Assembly: GCA_020846195.1 (NCBI GenBank)
Contig: JADLEJ010000004.1
Span: forward strand, 406,360 to 470,359
DNA from: Nitrospira sp.
Lineage (GTDB): Bacteria > Nitrospirota > Nitrospiria > Nitrospirales > Nitrospiraceae
Direction: 5' to 3'
Length of the DNA: 64,000 bases
Shown here piece by piece: positions 33,495 through 41,673 of this stretch. Each line of letters starts with the position of its first letter. Within the stretch, counting starts at the first letter, position 1. A program made the translations under genes and the position numbers. The notes under the pieces were generated by a model that saw only the letters and a program-made list of their open reading frames with translations, was not told the DNA's origin and did no database searches.

Positions 33495-36400
33495 ATGCAA
33501 CTACCTGATGGGCTATACGATAAGCTTGTTACTGAATCGGTGGCGAATCTAGTAGACGGCCTTCGAAATCCATCTTACCGGACGGTCTCAGCTCTACCTT
33601 CTGAGGAAGCATCAGAGCGAATCTCTGATGCTCTCGCCAAGCAAGTAACACAGCTGCTCGATGAGCTAGATGGGAATGGAGCAGAAAAAGCTAAGAAACA
33701 ACTCGATTTCGTCAACGCACTTCTAGTTCACTTGAGGCAGCAAGTGGCAGGTGGCGTGGACTTGTTAGTGGGGCCACCTCAGATTCTCCGGACTGTGCAT
33801 CGCATCGGGACTGCTCCGGAAGCTCCGGAGACTGGACTCGCTATTCCTTGGCTTTTTACTGCAGGCAAAGGCTCTCCATCCCTTCTCTCGGAACTTCGAC
33901 GTGAAATTGCCTGCTGTGACCGAGTGGACATCTTGGTCAGCTTCATCACAGTCGCAGGTGTTCGAAAGTTATTCGACATTCTCCAGACAGCCACAGCCGT
34001 GAACGCTGCTGGCCAGCCACGAACACGCCTGCGAATTCTCACCACCACCTACACTGGTGCGACTGAGATGGAAGCACTGGATTATTTCGCACAAATGCCA
34101 GGCTGCGAAATCAAGGTTTCACTTGATGGCAGACGGACACGCCTCCACGCAAAGGCTTGGATCTTCCACCGTAAAACAAGGTTTGGTTCAGCTTACGTCG
34201 GCAGTGCAAATCTATCAGGCTCGGCGCTGCTTGGCGGGCTGGAATGGACCGTCAAATTCACCGAGCAAGGACAGGCAGGTCTGTTTACTCGCGCGCAAGC
34301 GCACTTCGAGACGCTCTGGAACGACGGAGAATTCCAACATTACGATGCTACAAACCCGGAGCACCGCTCTGAGTTGTCCCGCGCCCTGAAACGGGAGGCA
34401 GGTGACCAGACTTCTGCCACAACTACGTTCTTCGATCTTGAGCCTAAGGACTATCAGAAAGACATGCTAGAGCAACTCACCCTGGAGCGAGAACATGGTA
34501 GGTCTCGCAACCTTGTTGTCGCAGCAACAGGCACGGGCAAGACCGTAGTTGCAGCCTTTGATTATCGTATTGCCTGCCAAGCTATAGGTGGACGGCCACG
34601 GTTGCTGTTCGTTGCCCACCGTAAAGAAATTCTGATACAGGCGCGACGAACCTATCGCGAGGTACTACGCGACCACTCCTTTGGTGAAATATTGGCGGGT
34701 GGTTTGGACCTGCAGAGCTACGACCACATATTCGCCACCATCGACAGTGTCTGCGCGCGCGACCTCGTCGCGAGATGCGATCCGCAATATTGGCACACCG
34801 TCGTTGTCGACGAATGTCACCGGCTGGCGGCGGACCGCTTCGATGCATTTGTACAATCAGTGTCTCCCAAGGTTCTGCTCGGTCTGACTGCCACACCGGA
34901 ACGATCCGATGGGCAACCAATCTTCCCCTACTTTGACAATCGCCCCGATGGCTCCCCTGCTGTCGAGTTACGCCTCTGGCATGCACTTGACCTCCAATTA
35001 CTCTGCCCATTCGAGTATTACGGCTGCGACGACGACACCGATTTCTCGGAAGTGCCTTGGGACAAACCTGGTGAGCGAGAGGCCATCGACAACCTTGTGA
35101 CCGGAAATAACACCCGTGCAAGACTTGTTATCGACGAATGGCGGCGATTGACTGGCAACCCAAAGCGGAGCAAAGCGATCGTCTTTTGCGTGACCGTTGC
35201 ACACGCCGAGTTCATGACACGAAAGTTCAACCAGGCCGGACTGCCTTCGCTCTGTATAGTAGGCTCGACGAATGCTGATGTTCGTCGCCAAGCACCAGAA
35301 CGTTTAGCGCGGGGGGAAGTTTGCGCGCTCGTGACTTGCGACCTCTATAACGAGGGCGTTGACCTTCCTTCTGTTGACACACTGCTACTACTTCGACCTA
35401 CACAAAGCCCCACGCTCTTCCAACAACAAATCGGACGCGGCCTACGACTTCATGAAGGCAAGCAAAGTTGCCTCATCTTAGATTTCGTCGGCCGATACCG
35501 TGCAGAATTTCGGTGTGATCGTCTACTTTCAGCAATTAGTGGTCTTTCGCGCAACCAGCTGATTGACGCAGTGAACAAAGGATTCAGCTCCCTTCCAGCA
35601 GGCTGCCACATTCAGTTACAGCAATTGACAAAAGAACAAATCCTCAAGAGTCTGCGGACCGCAATGAACCAATCATGGCGGCGGCTCCGCAGCGAGCTTC
35701 AGACCTATATTGCGCTGCGCGGACGATCGACTGTTCGGCTTGCAGAATTTCTGCGTGAGCAAGCAGTGCAGCTAGATGAAATTTATCGCGGCCAAGGCCG
35801 CAGCGGATGGACCGCTTTGCGCCGCGATGCAGGGTTATTGTCCACTCCCGAAACCCTAGAGGACAAATATTTTGGCCACCGCTTCTCAGACTTGTTGCAC
35901 TGCAACGATCCGGAACAAGTGGACCTTCTTGTGCGCATTGGTGAATCTTCCGCGCAATATCAAAACCTTAGTGGCCGTGAGCGTCGCCGACTCCAGATGC
36001 TCGCGTATCAGATAGACGGCCAACATAACCAGGTAGGTAGTGGAGAAGCCTTCCTTACCCGACTCTCACAGGCACCAGAAATCTCTGCTGAACTTGGCGA
36101 GCTAGGTACAGTCCTTCAAGCACAAGACACCCTTCGCTTTCGACCGATACCGGGCTTAACCGACGTGCCGCTATGCCTTCACGCACGCTACTGCATTCGT
36201 GAAATCCTAACAGCGGTCGGCTGGCTAACCGCAGAACGAAGAACTCCCTTCCAATCCGGTGTACTTGCACTACAGAACAGGAAGGTGGAACTGCTCTTTG
36301 TCACGCTCGACAAGTCAGAGGGCTTCCACGACCGCATCGCCTACCAGGATTACGCAATCAGCGCCGATCGCTTTCACTGGCAAAGCCAGAACTCAGCCGG

Positions 36401-36620
36401 GCCTGATACGCCAGCCGGTCGGCGTTACCTTGAGAGCCCCAACAACGGCTGGTCATTCCAACTCTTCGTCCGCCGAAGCAAAGGGGGCCCCTATCAGGCT
36501 TGTGGTCCAGTGACGATCGAAAAGGCAGAGGGAGAAAAGCCGATGTCTATCGACTGGAAGCTCTGTGTGCCTCTCCCGGTTCGTCTGTATCAAGAATTCA
36601 GCGTTCTTAGAGGGCAATAG
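33495..36620 (+). CDS. PLD-nuclease/SF2 helicase/DUF3427 fusion protein, possible defence factor
   Basis: This 1041-residue protein has three parts. Residues about 110-290 are a phospholipase-D-like domain with one HKD motif (RLHAKAWIF, then GSANLSGSAL). Residues about 320-660 are a superfamily 2 helicase: Walker A AATGTGKT (near 345), VVVDECH (DECH box, near 438), GLTATPER and QQIGRGLRL. The rest matches DUF3427. Related proteins occur in restriction and defence settings, but I cannot assign a named system. The helicase probably moves along nucleic acid while the PLD dimer cuts. Base composition and codon use are visibly more AT-rich than the flanks, suggesting horizontal transfer. Confidence 0.87.
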   Translation: MQLPDGLYDKLVTESVANLVDGLRNPSYRTVSALPSEEASERISDALAKQVTQLLDELDGNGAEKAKKQLDFVNALLVHLRQQVAGGVDLLVGPPQILRTVHRIGTAPEAPETGLAIPWLFTAGKGSPSLLSELRREIACCDRVDILVSFITVAGVRKLFDILQTATAVNAAGQPRTRLRILTTTYTGATEMEALDYFAQMPGCEIKVSLDGRRTRLHAKAWIFHRKTRFGSAYVGSANLSGSALLGGLEWTVKFTEQGQAGLFTRAQAHFETLWNDGEFQHYDATNPEHRSELSRALKREAGDQTSATTTFFDLEPKDYQKDMLEQLTLEREHGRSRNLVVAATGTGKTVVAAFDYRIACQAIGGRPRLLFVAHRKEILIQARRTYREVLRDHSFGEILAGGLDLQSYDHIFATIDSVCARDLVARCDPQYWHTVVVDECHRLAADRFDAFVQSVSPKVLLGLTATPERSDGQPIFPYFDNRPDGSPAVELRLWHALDLQLLCPFEYYGCDDDTDFSEVPWDKPGEREAIDNLVTGNNTRARLVIDEWRRLTGNPKRSKAIVFCVTVAHAEFMTRKFNQAGLPSLCIVGSTNADVRRQAPERLARGEVCALVTCDLYNEGVDLPSVDTLLLLRPTQSPTLFQQQIGRGLRLHEGKQSCLILDFVGRYRAEFRCDRLLSAISGLSRNQLIDAVNKGFSSLPAGCHIQLQQLTKEQILKSLRTAMNQSWRRLRSELQTYIALRGRSTVRLAEFLREQAVQLDEIYRGQGRSGWTALRRDAGLLSTPETLEDKYFGHRFSDLLHCNDPEQVDLLVRIGESSAQYQNLSGRERRRLQMLAYQIDGQHNQVGSGEAFLTRLSQAPEISAELGELGTVLQAQDTLRFRPIPGLTDVPLCLHARYCIREILTAVGWLTAERRTPFQSGVLALQNRKVELLFVTLDKSEGFHDRIAYQDYAISADRFHWQSQNSAGPDTPAGRRYLESPNNGWSFQLFVRRSKGGPYQACGPVTIEKAEGEKPMSIDWKLCVPLPVRLYQEFSVLRGQ

Positions 36621-36794
36621 AATTAATTGGGTGCACCTTTAATGAATTTGGAGGCTACCCTGCCACGTAAACGCCTTGCGGTCTTTCTGACCTTGCATCA
36701 GGAGATGCTTTATCGGTCTCTCTTTTTGATTTTTATCAATGTGTAGATTTCAAAGAGCGATCAGTTACAGATTTTGGCCTACCGGGAGGGAGAT

Positions 36795-37019
36795 ATGCCA
36801 ACAAATGAAGAGAGGGCTGAACGTGGCAAAGCAATTCTCGAAATATATGCGGTTCAATTCGGCGATCCTTTTGACCCGGCCGCTAATTTGACGGATGTGC
36901 TGACCGACCTCATGCATACCGCAGTAAGACAGCCTGAATTGGGCCTAAAGTTTCAAGCCAGTTTGGAAATAGCAGGTTGGCACTTTGATGCTGAGACAAA
37001 GGAATACGTCGAGGAATAA
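36795..37019 (+). CDS. Small acidic hypothetical protein next to the helicase
   Basis: The 74-residue product starts MPTNEERAERGKAILEIYAV and has ANLTDVLTDLMHTAVRQPEL in the middle, with an acidic end (KEYVEE). It looks helical and soluble. I have seen similar short proteins, of unknown function, scattered in accessory regions of many bacteria. The ATG at 36795 follows GGGAGGGAG. It lies 174 bases after the helicase stop, still within the AT-rich island, and may or may not be part of the same unit. Confidence 0.6.
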   Translation: MPTNEERAERGKAILEIYAVQFGDPFDPAANLTDVLTDLMHTAVRQPELGLKFQASLEIAGWHFDAETKEYVEE

Positions 37020-37190
37020 ACGTGGGATCGGACGCCTTTTCAATGTCGTGAGCGTGCCCAATGAGAGCTTTCCGAGTTCACGCGTTGCGGAAGACTATGC
37101 CCGTCTATCTCCCCCGTTTGACTCCCCCTAGGCCTTTTGTTACTCTCCGGAAAAACAGAGCTAATCGTAACCACCCTCCTTGTTATCTCC

Positions 37191-38081
37191 ATGAACATTA
37201 AGGACTATCTCGAACAGAAGCGGATCGCGGTGGATCGCTTTCTGGATGACGTGAGCCCGCCGGCTGCCACGCCGCCGACGACGTTGCACGAGAGCATGCG
37301 CTATAGCCTGATGGCGGGCGGCAAGCGGGTGCGGCCGATTCTGACGATTGCCGCGGCGGAGGCGCTGGGCACGACGCCGCCCGGTTTGATGGCAGTCGCC
37401 TGCTCGCTGGAATTCATCCATACCTATTCGCTGATTCACGACGACCTGCCCTCGATGGATAACGACGACTTCCGCCGCGGCAAACCGACAAATCACAAGG
37501 TCTACGGCGAAGCCATGGCGATCCTCGCCGGTGACGCACTGCTGACGATGGCTTTTGACCTGTGCAGCCGGCCCGATTTAATGAAGGGCTGCGACCCCGT
37601 GCGGCAAGTTCGCTTGATTCAAGAACTGGCCTACGGGTCCGGCAACGTGGGCATGGTCGGCGGCCAGGTCTTCGACATTCAGGCGGAGAATAAGGATATC
37701 GATCTCCCGACATTGCAAAATATTCACAAGCACAAGACCGGCATGCTGATGCGCGCAGCCGTGCGGATGGGCGCGATTGCCGCCGGCGCGACCGATCGGC
37801 AGCTCGACGATATGACGGGCTACGCCGAGGATATCGGCCTGGCGTTCCAAATCGCCGACGATGTCTTGAACGTGACCGGCACGCGTGAAGAATTGGGGAA
37901 GAACCCCAATACCGACGCCGAGCGCGGCAAGAAGACCTATCCGACGTTTTACGGTGTGGACGGTGCGAAGAAACTGGCCGACGACTGCGTGGCACGCGCA
38001 ATCACTCGACTGTCATCATTCGGTCCGTCGGCGGATCCGCTCCGCGAGATCGCGCGATACATTACCTCACGGAAAAACTAG
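37191..38081 (+). CDS. ispA: Polyprenyl diphosphate synthase (farnesyl/geranylgeranyl type)
   Basis: The 296-residue enzyme has the first Asp-rich motif in IHDDLPSMDNDDFRRG and GGKRVRPIL, the lysine/arginine pocket, plus KTGMLMRAAV. The second Asp-rich motif reads QIADDVLNVTG, so the last Asp of DDxxD is Asn at residue 227. It makes short-chain prenyl diphosphates in the cytoplasm. The next two genes in the same direction are an HpnA-type epimerase and a CruF-type carotenoid gene, so it probably feeds hopanoids and carotenoids. ATG 37191 (MNIKDYLEQK) was chosen over the longer frame. Confidence 0.9.
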   Translation: MNIKDYLEQKRIAVDRFLDDVSPPAATPPTTLHESMRYSLMAGGKRVRPILTIAAAEALGTTPPGLMAVACSLEFIHTYSLIHDDLPSMDNDDFRRGKPTNHKVYGEAMAILAGDALLTMAFDLCSRPDLMKGCDPVRQVRLIQELAYGSGNVGMVGGQVFDIQAENKDIDLPTLQNIHKHKTGMLMRAAVRMGAIAAGATDRQLDDMTGYAEDIGLAFQIADDVLNVTGTREELGKNPNTDAERGKKTYPTFYGVDGAKKLADDCVARAITRLSSFGPSADPLREIARYITSRKN

Positions 38082-38154
38082 TGCTGGGCGCTGAGCTATG
38101 AATGCTGCGTTTCGGATGAGACATTCCGCACGGCATCTTTTGGCTCAGCACTTC
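38080..38154. repeat. GCTGAG-rich inverted element, copy 2
   Basis: Overlapping the stop of the prenyl synthase gene, AGTGCTGGGCGCTGAGC is answered by GGCTCAGCACTTC at 38142-38154, its imperfect reverse complement. It fills the whole gap to the HpnA-type gene. The same words occur after 18688 and 58121. Confidence 0.5.
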
Positions 38155-38156
38155 CT

Positions 38157-39140
38157 ATGAAAGCTCTCGTGACAGGCGCAACCGGATTCGTCGGCGCGGC
38201 GGTCGTCCGCGCGCTGGTCAAAGCCGGGGTCGAGGTCCGTGTGCTCGCCCGCCGCGACAGCGATTTCTCCAACTTACAGCAATTCAAGATCGACGGCGCC
38301 TATGGCGACCTGCGCGATAAGGACTCGCTGCGCAAGGCGCTTGCTGGCTGCGGGCAGCTGTACCATGTCGCCGCGCACTACGCTCTCTGGGCCAGAAACC
38401 CGTCGATCTTCTATGATGTGAATGTCACCGGCACTAAAAATCTGCTGGAAGCCGCACGGGACGTCGGCACCGAACGCATCATCTATTGCAGCACCATTGG
38501 CGCCATCGGGCTGCCGCCCGGCGGTGGGCTGGGCACCGAAGACACGCCAGCCTCACTAGACCAGATGGCCGGGCACTACAAACGCTCCAAATATCTAGCC
38601 GAGCAGGAAGTCTTGAAGCTGGCGGAGCAGGGGTTGCCGGTCGTGATCGTGAATCCCAGCGCGCCGGTTGGTGAAGGCGATGTGAAGCCGACTCCCACCG
38701 GGCAGATGATCGTTGAATTCATGAAAGGCCGCATGCCGGCCTATATTGAAACGGGCATGAACATCGTCGATGTCGATGACGTGGCCGCCGGCCACCTGCT
38801 CGCCATGCAAAAGGGACGGATCGGCGAGCGCTATATTCTCGGCACAAAGAATCTGATGCTGCGGGACATCTTCGAAATCTTGAGCCGGCTCACCGGCGTC
38901 AAAATGCCATCAGTGAAACTCCCGAGAGAACTCGTGCTCCCTCTCGCCTATCTGAATCTAGCCTTCTCCTGGGCCACCGGCATTCCTCCGCGCATTCCGC
39001 TGGAAGGCGTGAAGATGGCCAAGTACAAGATGCACTACGATTGCAGCAAAGCCATCCGCGAACTCGGCATCCCGCAGACACCACCCGAAGTCGCGCTTGA
39101 AAAAGCGGTACGATGGTTCCGCGACCACAAGTACGCATAG
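38157..39140 (+). CDS. hpnA: Hopanoid-associated sugar epimerase, SDR family
   Basis: The 327-residue extended SDR starts KALVTGATGFVGAAVVRAL (NAD(P) loop TGxxGxxG) and has the catalytic HYKRSKYLAEQEVLKLAEQG (Tyr and Lys of YxxxK, Tyr near residue 141) and NPSAPVGEGDVKPTPTGQM. This pattern is that of HpnA, which occurs with hopanoid genes and probably acts on the sugar part of hopanoid head groups. No squalene-hopene cyclase is in the window. It is followed by a palindromic repeat. Confidence 0.85.
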   Translation: MKALVTGATGFVGAAVVRALVKAGVEVRVLARRDSDFSNLQQFKIDGAYGDLRDKDSLRKALAGCGQLYHVAAHYALWARNPSIFYDVNVTGTKNLLEAARDVGTERIIYCSTIGAIGLPPGGGLGTEDTPASLDQMAGHYKRSKYLAEQEVLKLAEQGLPVVIVNPSAPVGEGDVKPTPTGQMIVEFMKGRMPAYIETGMNIVDVDDVAAGHLLAMQKGRIGERYILGTKNLMLRDIFEILSRLTGVKMPSVKLPRELVLPLAYLNLAFSWATGIPPRIPLEGVKMAKYKMHYDCSKAIRELGIPQTPPEVALEKAVRWFRDHKYA

Positions 39141-39144
39141 TCGA

Positions 39145-39262
39145 ATGCTGAAAAACGCCCCCAGCTTCGTTCTCGGCTCGACAAGATCCTCAACGTACCC
39201 CCGAGGGTACGCCTCCGGTCTTGTCGTCGCCTGCGGCCTTGCTGGATGGCCTTTTTGAGCAT
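39145..39262. repeat. Long palindromic intergenic repeat, family A copy 3 (inverted)
   Basis: ATGCTGAAAAAC at the left end pairs with TTTTTGAGCAT at the right end, with mismatches. The core GTTCTCGG, then CTGCGGCCTTGCTGG, is the reverse complement of the core in copies 1 and 2, so this copy is inserted the other way round. The centre CGTACCCCCGAGGGTACG makes a small hairpin. Confidence 0.78.
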
Positions 39263-39278
39263 CCGGTAACACTCCAAG

Positions 39279-40103
39279 ATGGAACAACTCCTACTTCTAT
39301 TCAACACCATCCTCTTCCGGCCCTACGTATTCGCCTTTCTCGCAGCGTTTTTATTTGCCGCAATTCGCTTGATCGGCTGGCCGCGCACCTGGCGCTTCTG
39401 GCTGATTAGCTGGGCGACGGCGTTCATCTGCGAATACTCCTCGACGCGCAACGGCGTTCCCTTCGGCTGGTACCACTACAACGGCTCGACCGTCGGACAG
39501 GAACTGTATTTCTCCAATATCCCCTTCATGGATTCGATCTCGTTCAGCTTTCTGCTCTACGCCGCCTACTGTTTGACGCTGTGCTTCCTCCTTCCAAAGG
39601 CGGCCTCGCCCGGCACGCCGGGCTGGCTGGCACCATTACGCTTCGATCGCGACGCGCGGACCGGCTGGACGGCCCTGCTGGTCACGGCGCTTTTCTTCGC
39701 GTTCATCGACATGGTGATCGACCCCGTCGCCTTGCGCGGCGATCGCTGGTTCCTCGGGAAGATCTATTACTACCCCGATCCCGGCACACACTTCGGCGTG
39801 CCGCTCGCGAACTACGCCGGTTGGGCCGTGGTCGGCCTCATTTCGTTATCGATCTATTTTCCACTGGACCGTCGTCTCCCGCCGCTCGGGACAATCGAAC
39901 ACAGTTCCGCGACCCCTCGCCTTCTTTTGGGTGTGGGACTCTACTACGGCGTACTGGCCTTCAATCTCGGCGTGACCTTCTGGATCGGAGAGGATCTCCT
40001 CGGCATGACCGGCACGCTGCTGTATGTCCCCGTCACGGTCCTGTTACTGATTCGCCTGCTCCACCGTCCGGTCGCGGCCCTCAACAGCCGGTCCCTTCAG
40101 TAG
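39279..40103 (+). CDS. cruF: CruF-type carotenoid biosynthesis membrane protein
   Basis: The 274-residue protein has about seven hydrophobic helices and the family's landmarks: WATAFICEYSSTRNGVPFGW, YSFSNIPFMDSISF-like segment, FFAFIDMVIDPVALRGDRWF and YYPDPGTHFGVPLANYAGW. CruF-type proteins hydrate the end of acyclic carotenoids (1',2'-hydratase) in the inner membrane. Other carotenoid genes are not in this window, but an isoprenoid synthase gene lies just upstream. The ATG at 39279 sits 16 bases after the repeat. Confidence 0.83.
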   Translation: MEQLLLLFNTILFRPYVFAFLAAFLFAAIRLIGWPRTWRFWLISWATAFICEYSSTRNGVPFGWYHYNGSTVGQELYFSNIPFMDSISFSFLLYAAYCLTLCFLLPKAASPGTPGWLAPLRFDRDARTGWTALLVTALFFAFIDMVIDPVALRGDRWFLGKIYYYPDPGTHFGVPLANYAGWAVVGLISLSIYFPLDRRLPPLGTIEHSSATPRLLLGVGLYYGVLAFNLGVTFWIGEDLLGMTGTLLYVPVTVLLLIRLLHRPVAALNSRSLQ

Positions 40104-40148
40104 CATTGACCGATAATACTTTGTATAGTGAAGGGCACGAGGGCACTG

Positions 40149-40760
40149 ATGCGCACGAAACTCATTACGATACTGGTCGTTGGAATTGTCGGGACCCTGG
40201 CGTTGCTGGCCTGGTTCGGCTATCAATCGTTCACGACCGGATTCAGCGCCAAAACCGAGCCTAATGCGCTGGAAGTGTTGCTGGCCAGGCAGGTTCGCTA
40301 TTTGGCCATCCCCCTCGAACAGCGCAATAAACCGAACCCTGTTCCCGTGACCCCGGAAGTGCTGCAGGACGGCCTGGCGCATTTTGCCGATCACTGCGCC
40401 ACCTGCCACGCAAACGACGGCAGCGGCCAGACGCCGATCGGCAAAAATGTTTACCCCAAGGCGCCGGATATGCGCGAGTCGCCGACTCAAAATATGTCGG
40501 ACGGCGAGCTCTTCTGGGTGATTCACAATGGCATTCGTTTTACCGCGATGCCGGCCTGGGGCGAAGGCGATCCCGAGCAGGATCTGGATAGCTGGAAGCT
40601 CGTGCATTTCATTCGGCATCTGCCGAAGCTGACGCCGCAAGAATTGGAAACCATGAAGTCGCTGAATCCGAAGTCCAAGCATGCGGCTGACGAGGAAGCG
40701 GCCTTCGATCAATTCCTGCAGGGCGATGACGCAGCGGCGGGATCCGGGCATCATCATTAA
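40149..40760 (+). CDS. Membrane-anchored monohaem cytochrome c
   Basis: The 203-residue product has an N-terminal membrane helix (about residues 3-25) and a class I cytochrome c domain: haem motif HCATCHANDGSGQTP (CxxCH) and the axial Met in RFTAMPAWGEGDPEQD. It ends in GSGHHH. It would sit in the periplasm, anchored to the inner membrane, as an electron carrier. The ATG at 40149 (MRTKLITIL) was chosen over GTG 40128. A DUF5666-like gene follows 28 bases later. Confidence 0.85.
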   Translation: MRTKLITILVVGIVGTLALLAWFGYQSFTTGFSAKTEPNALEVLLARQVRYLAIPLEQRNKPNPVPVTPEVLQDGLAHFADHCATCHANDGSGQTPIGKNVYPKAPDMRESPTQNMSDGELFWVIHNGIRFTAMPAWGEGDPEQDLDSWKLVHFIRHLPKLTPQELETMKSLNPKSKHAADEEAAFDQFLQGDDAAAGSGHHH

Positions 40761-40788
40761 TCCTGTTCAAAAGGAGCTGGCACTTACC

Positions 40789-41127
40789 ATGATTCGACAT
40801 CTTCTCTTGGCCTTCGCGCTTATAGTCACCTCATCCACCGCCTGGGCCCACGGTTCAGGGCAGCATGTGATGGGCACCGTCACCGCAATCGATGGCACCC
40901 ACATCGAAGTGAAAACACCCAAGGGCGCGACGGTCTCCGTGCAACTGACCAAGCAGACGCACTTCAAAGAAAAGGGCAACCCGTCATCGACTGAGCCGCC
41001 GGCAATCGGCGATCGCGTGGTGATCGAAGCGACCAAGGACAAAAAGGCACTGACCGCGACGGAAGTCCACTACTCCGCGGCGAAGAAAGTCGCGGCACCG
41101 CCACCGGCGCCCGCAGCGGCACAATAG
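40789..41127 (+). CDS. Secreted DUF5666-like protein
   Basis: The 112-residue product has a signal peptide (IRHLLLAFALIVTSSTAWAH) and a small beta-barrel-like domain: GTVTAIDGTHIEVKTPKG, then IGDRVVIEATKDKKALTATE, the DUF5666 pattern. It ends in a Pro/Ala tail. It has no recognised enzyme motif; related proteins are periplasmic and sometimes metal-linked. The ATG 40789 follows AAGGAGC. It is in the same transcription unit as the cytochrome c and the holin-like gene. Confidence 0.75.
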   Translation: MIRHLLLAFALIVTSSTAWAHGSGQHVMGTVTAIDGTHIEVKTPKGATVSVQLTKQTHFKEKGNPSSTEPPAIGDRVVIEATKDKKALTATEVHYSAAKKVAAPPPAPAAAQ

Positions 41128-41142
41128 GGAGGCGCCTCCGGC

Positions 41143-41598
41143 ATGGAGAGGATTCAGATATCCCGATTCGCGCAGGCCTCGCCCTTTCACGGGGGGATGC
41201 AGGCTGCGCTTACCCGTGTGCTGACGACCGGCCTGGCCGTTTTTCTCGCCGTCGCCATCGTGCCTGGCATCGAAGCCTCGACCCTGACAGCAGGCGTGGC
41301 CGCCGTTCTCGTCTTGACCTTTCTGAATCTCATCCTGCGGCCGATTCTGTTGATCCTCACGCTCCCGCTGATCGTCCTGTCGCTGGGACTGTTCCTCGTC
41401 GTGGTGAACGCCCTGCTCCTGGAATTCACCGCCTATCTCGTAAAAGATTTTACGGTGTCGGGATTTTGGCCCGCCGTCGGAGGCGCGCTGGTGATCAGCA
41501 TCGTCACCAGCATCCTGAACGTGCGCCGCCTTGAACAGCCGCCGGTCGAGCAAGTCATTGTCGAGCGCCGCGCCCCGAAGATTATCAATCCGGACTAA
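41143..41598 (+). CDS. Phage-holin-family 4-2 membrane protein
   Basis: The 151-residue protein has four hydrophobic segments: LTTGLAVFLAVAIVPGI, TLTAGVAAVLVLTFLNLILR, LPLIVLSLGLFLVVVNALLL and FWPAVGGALVISIVTSIL. This pattern is the YvlD-like Phage_holin_4_2 family, which is widespread in bacteria away from phages and not proven to make holes. No lysis genes are near, so a phage role is unlikely. It begins 15 bases after the DUF5666-like stop. Confidence 0.82.
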   Translation: MERIQISRFAQASPFHGGMQAALTRVLTTGLAVFLAVAIVPGIEASTLTAGVAAVLVLTFLNLILRPILLILTLPLIVLSLGLFLVVVNALLLEFTAYLVKDFTVSGFWPAVGGALVISIVTSILNVRRLEQPPVEQVIVERRAPKIINPD

Positions 41599-41673
41599 AC
41601 TATCTAGACGCGTGTCATTGCATCACCCCTCCATCGTTGCTAGAATGCGATCCCTTAATCGAGAACGCCACCC

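Noticed and set aside
41143..41598. Phage holin as sign of a prophage
   Set aside because: No endolysin, portal, terminase or integrase nearby; this holin-like family is common in chromosomes without phages.
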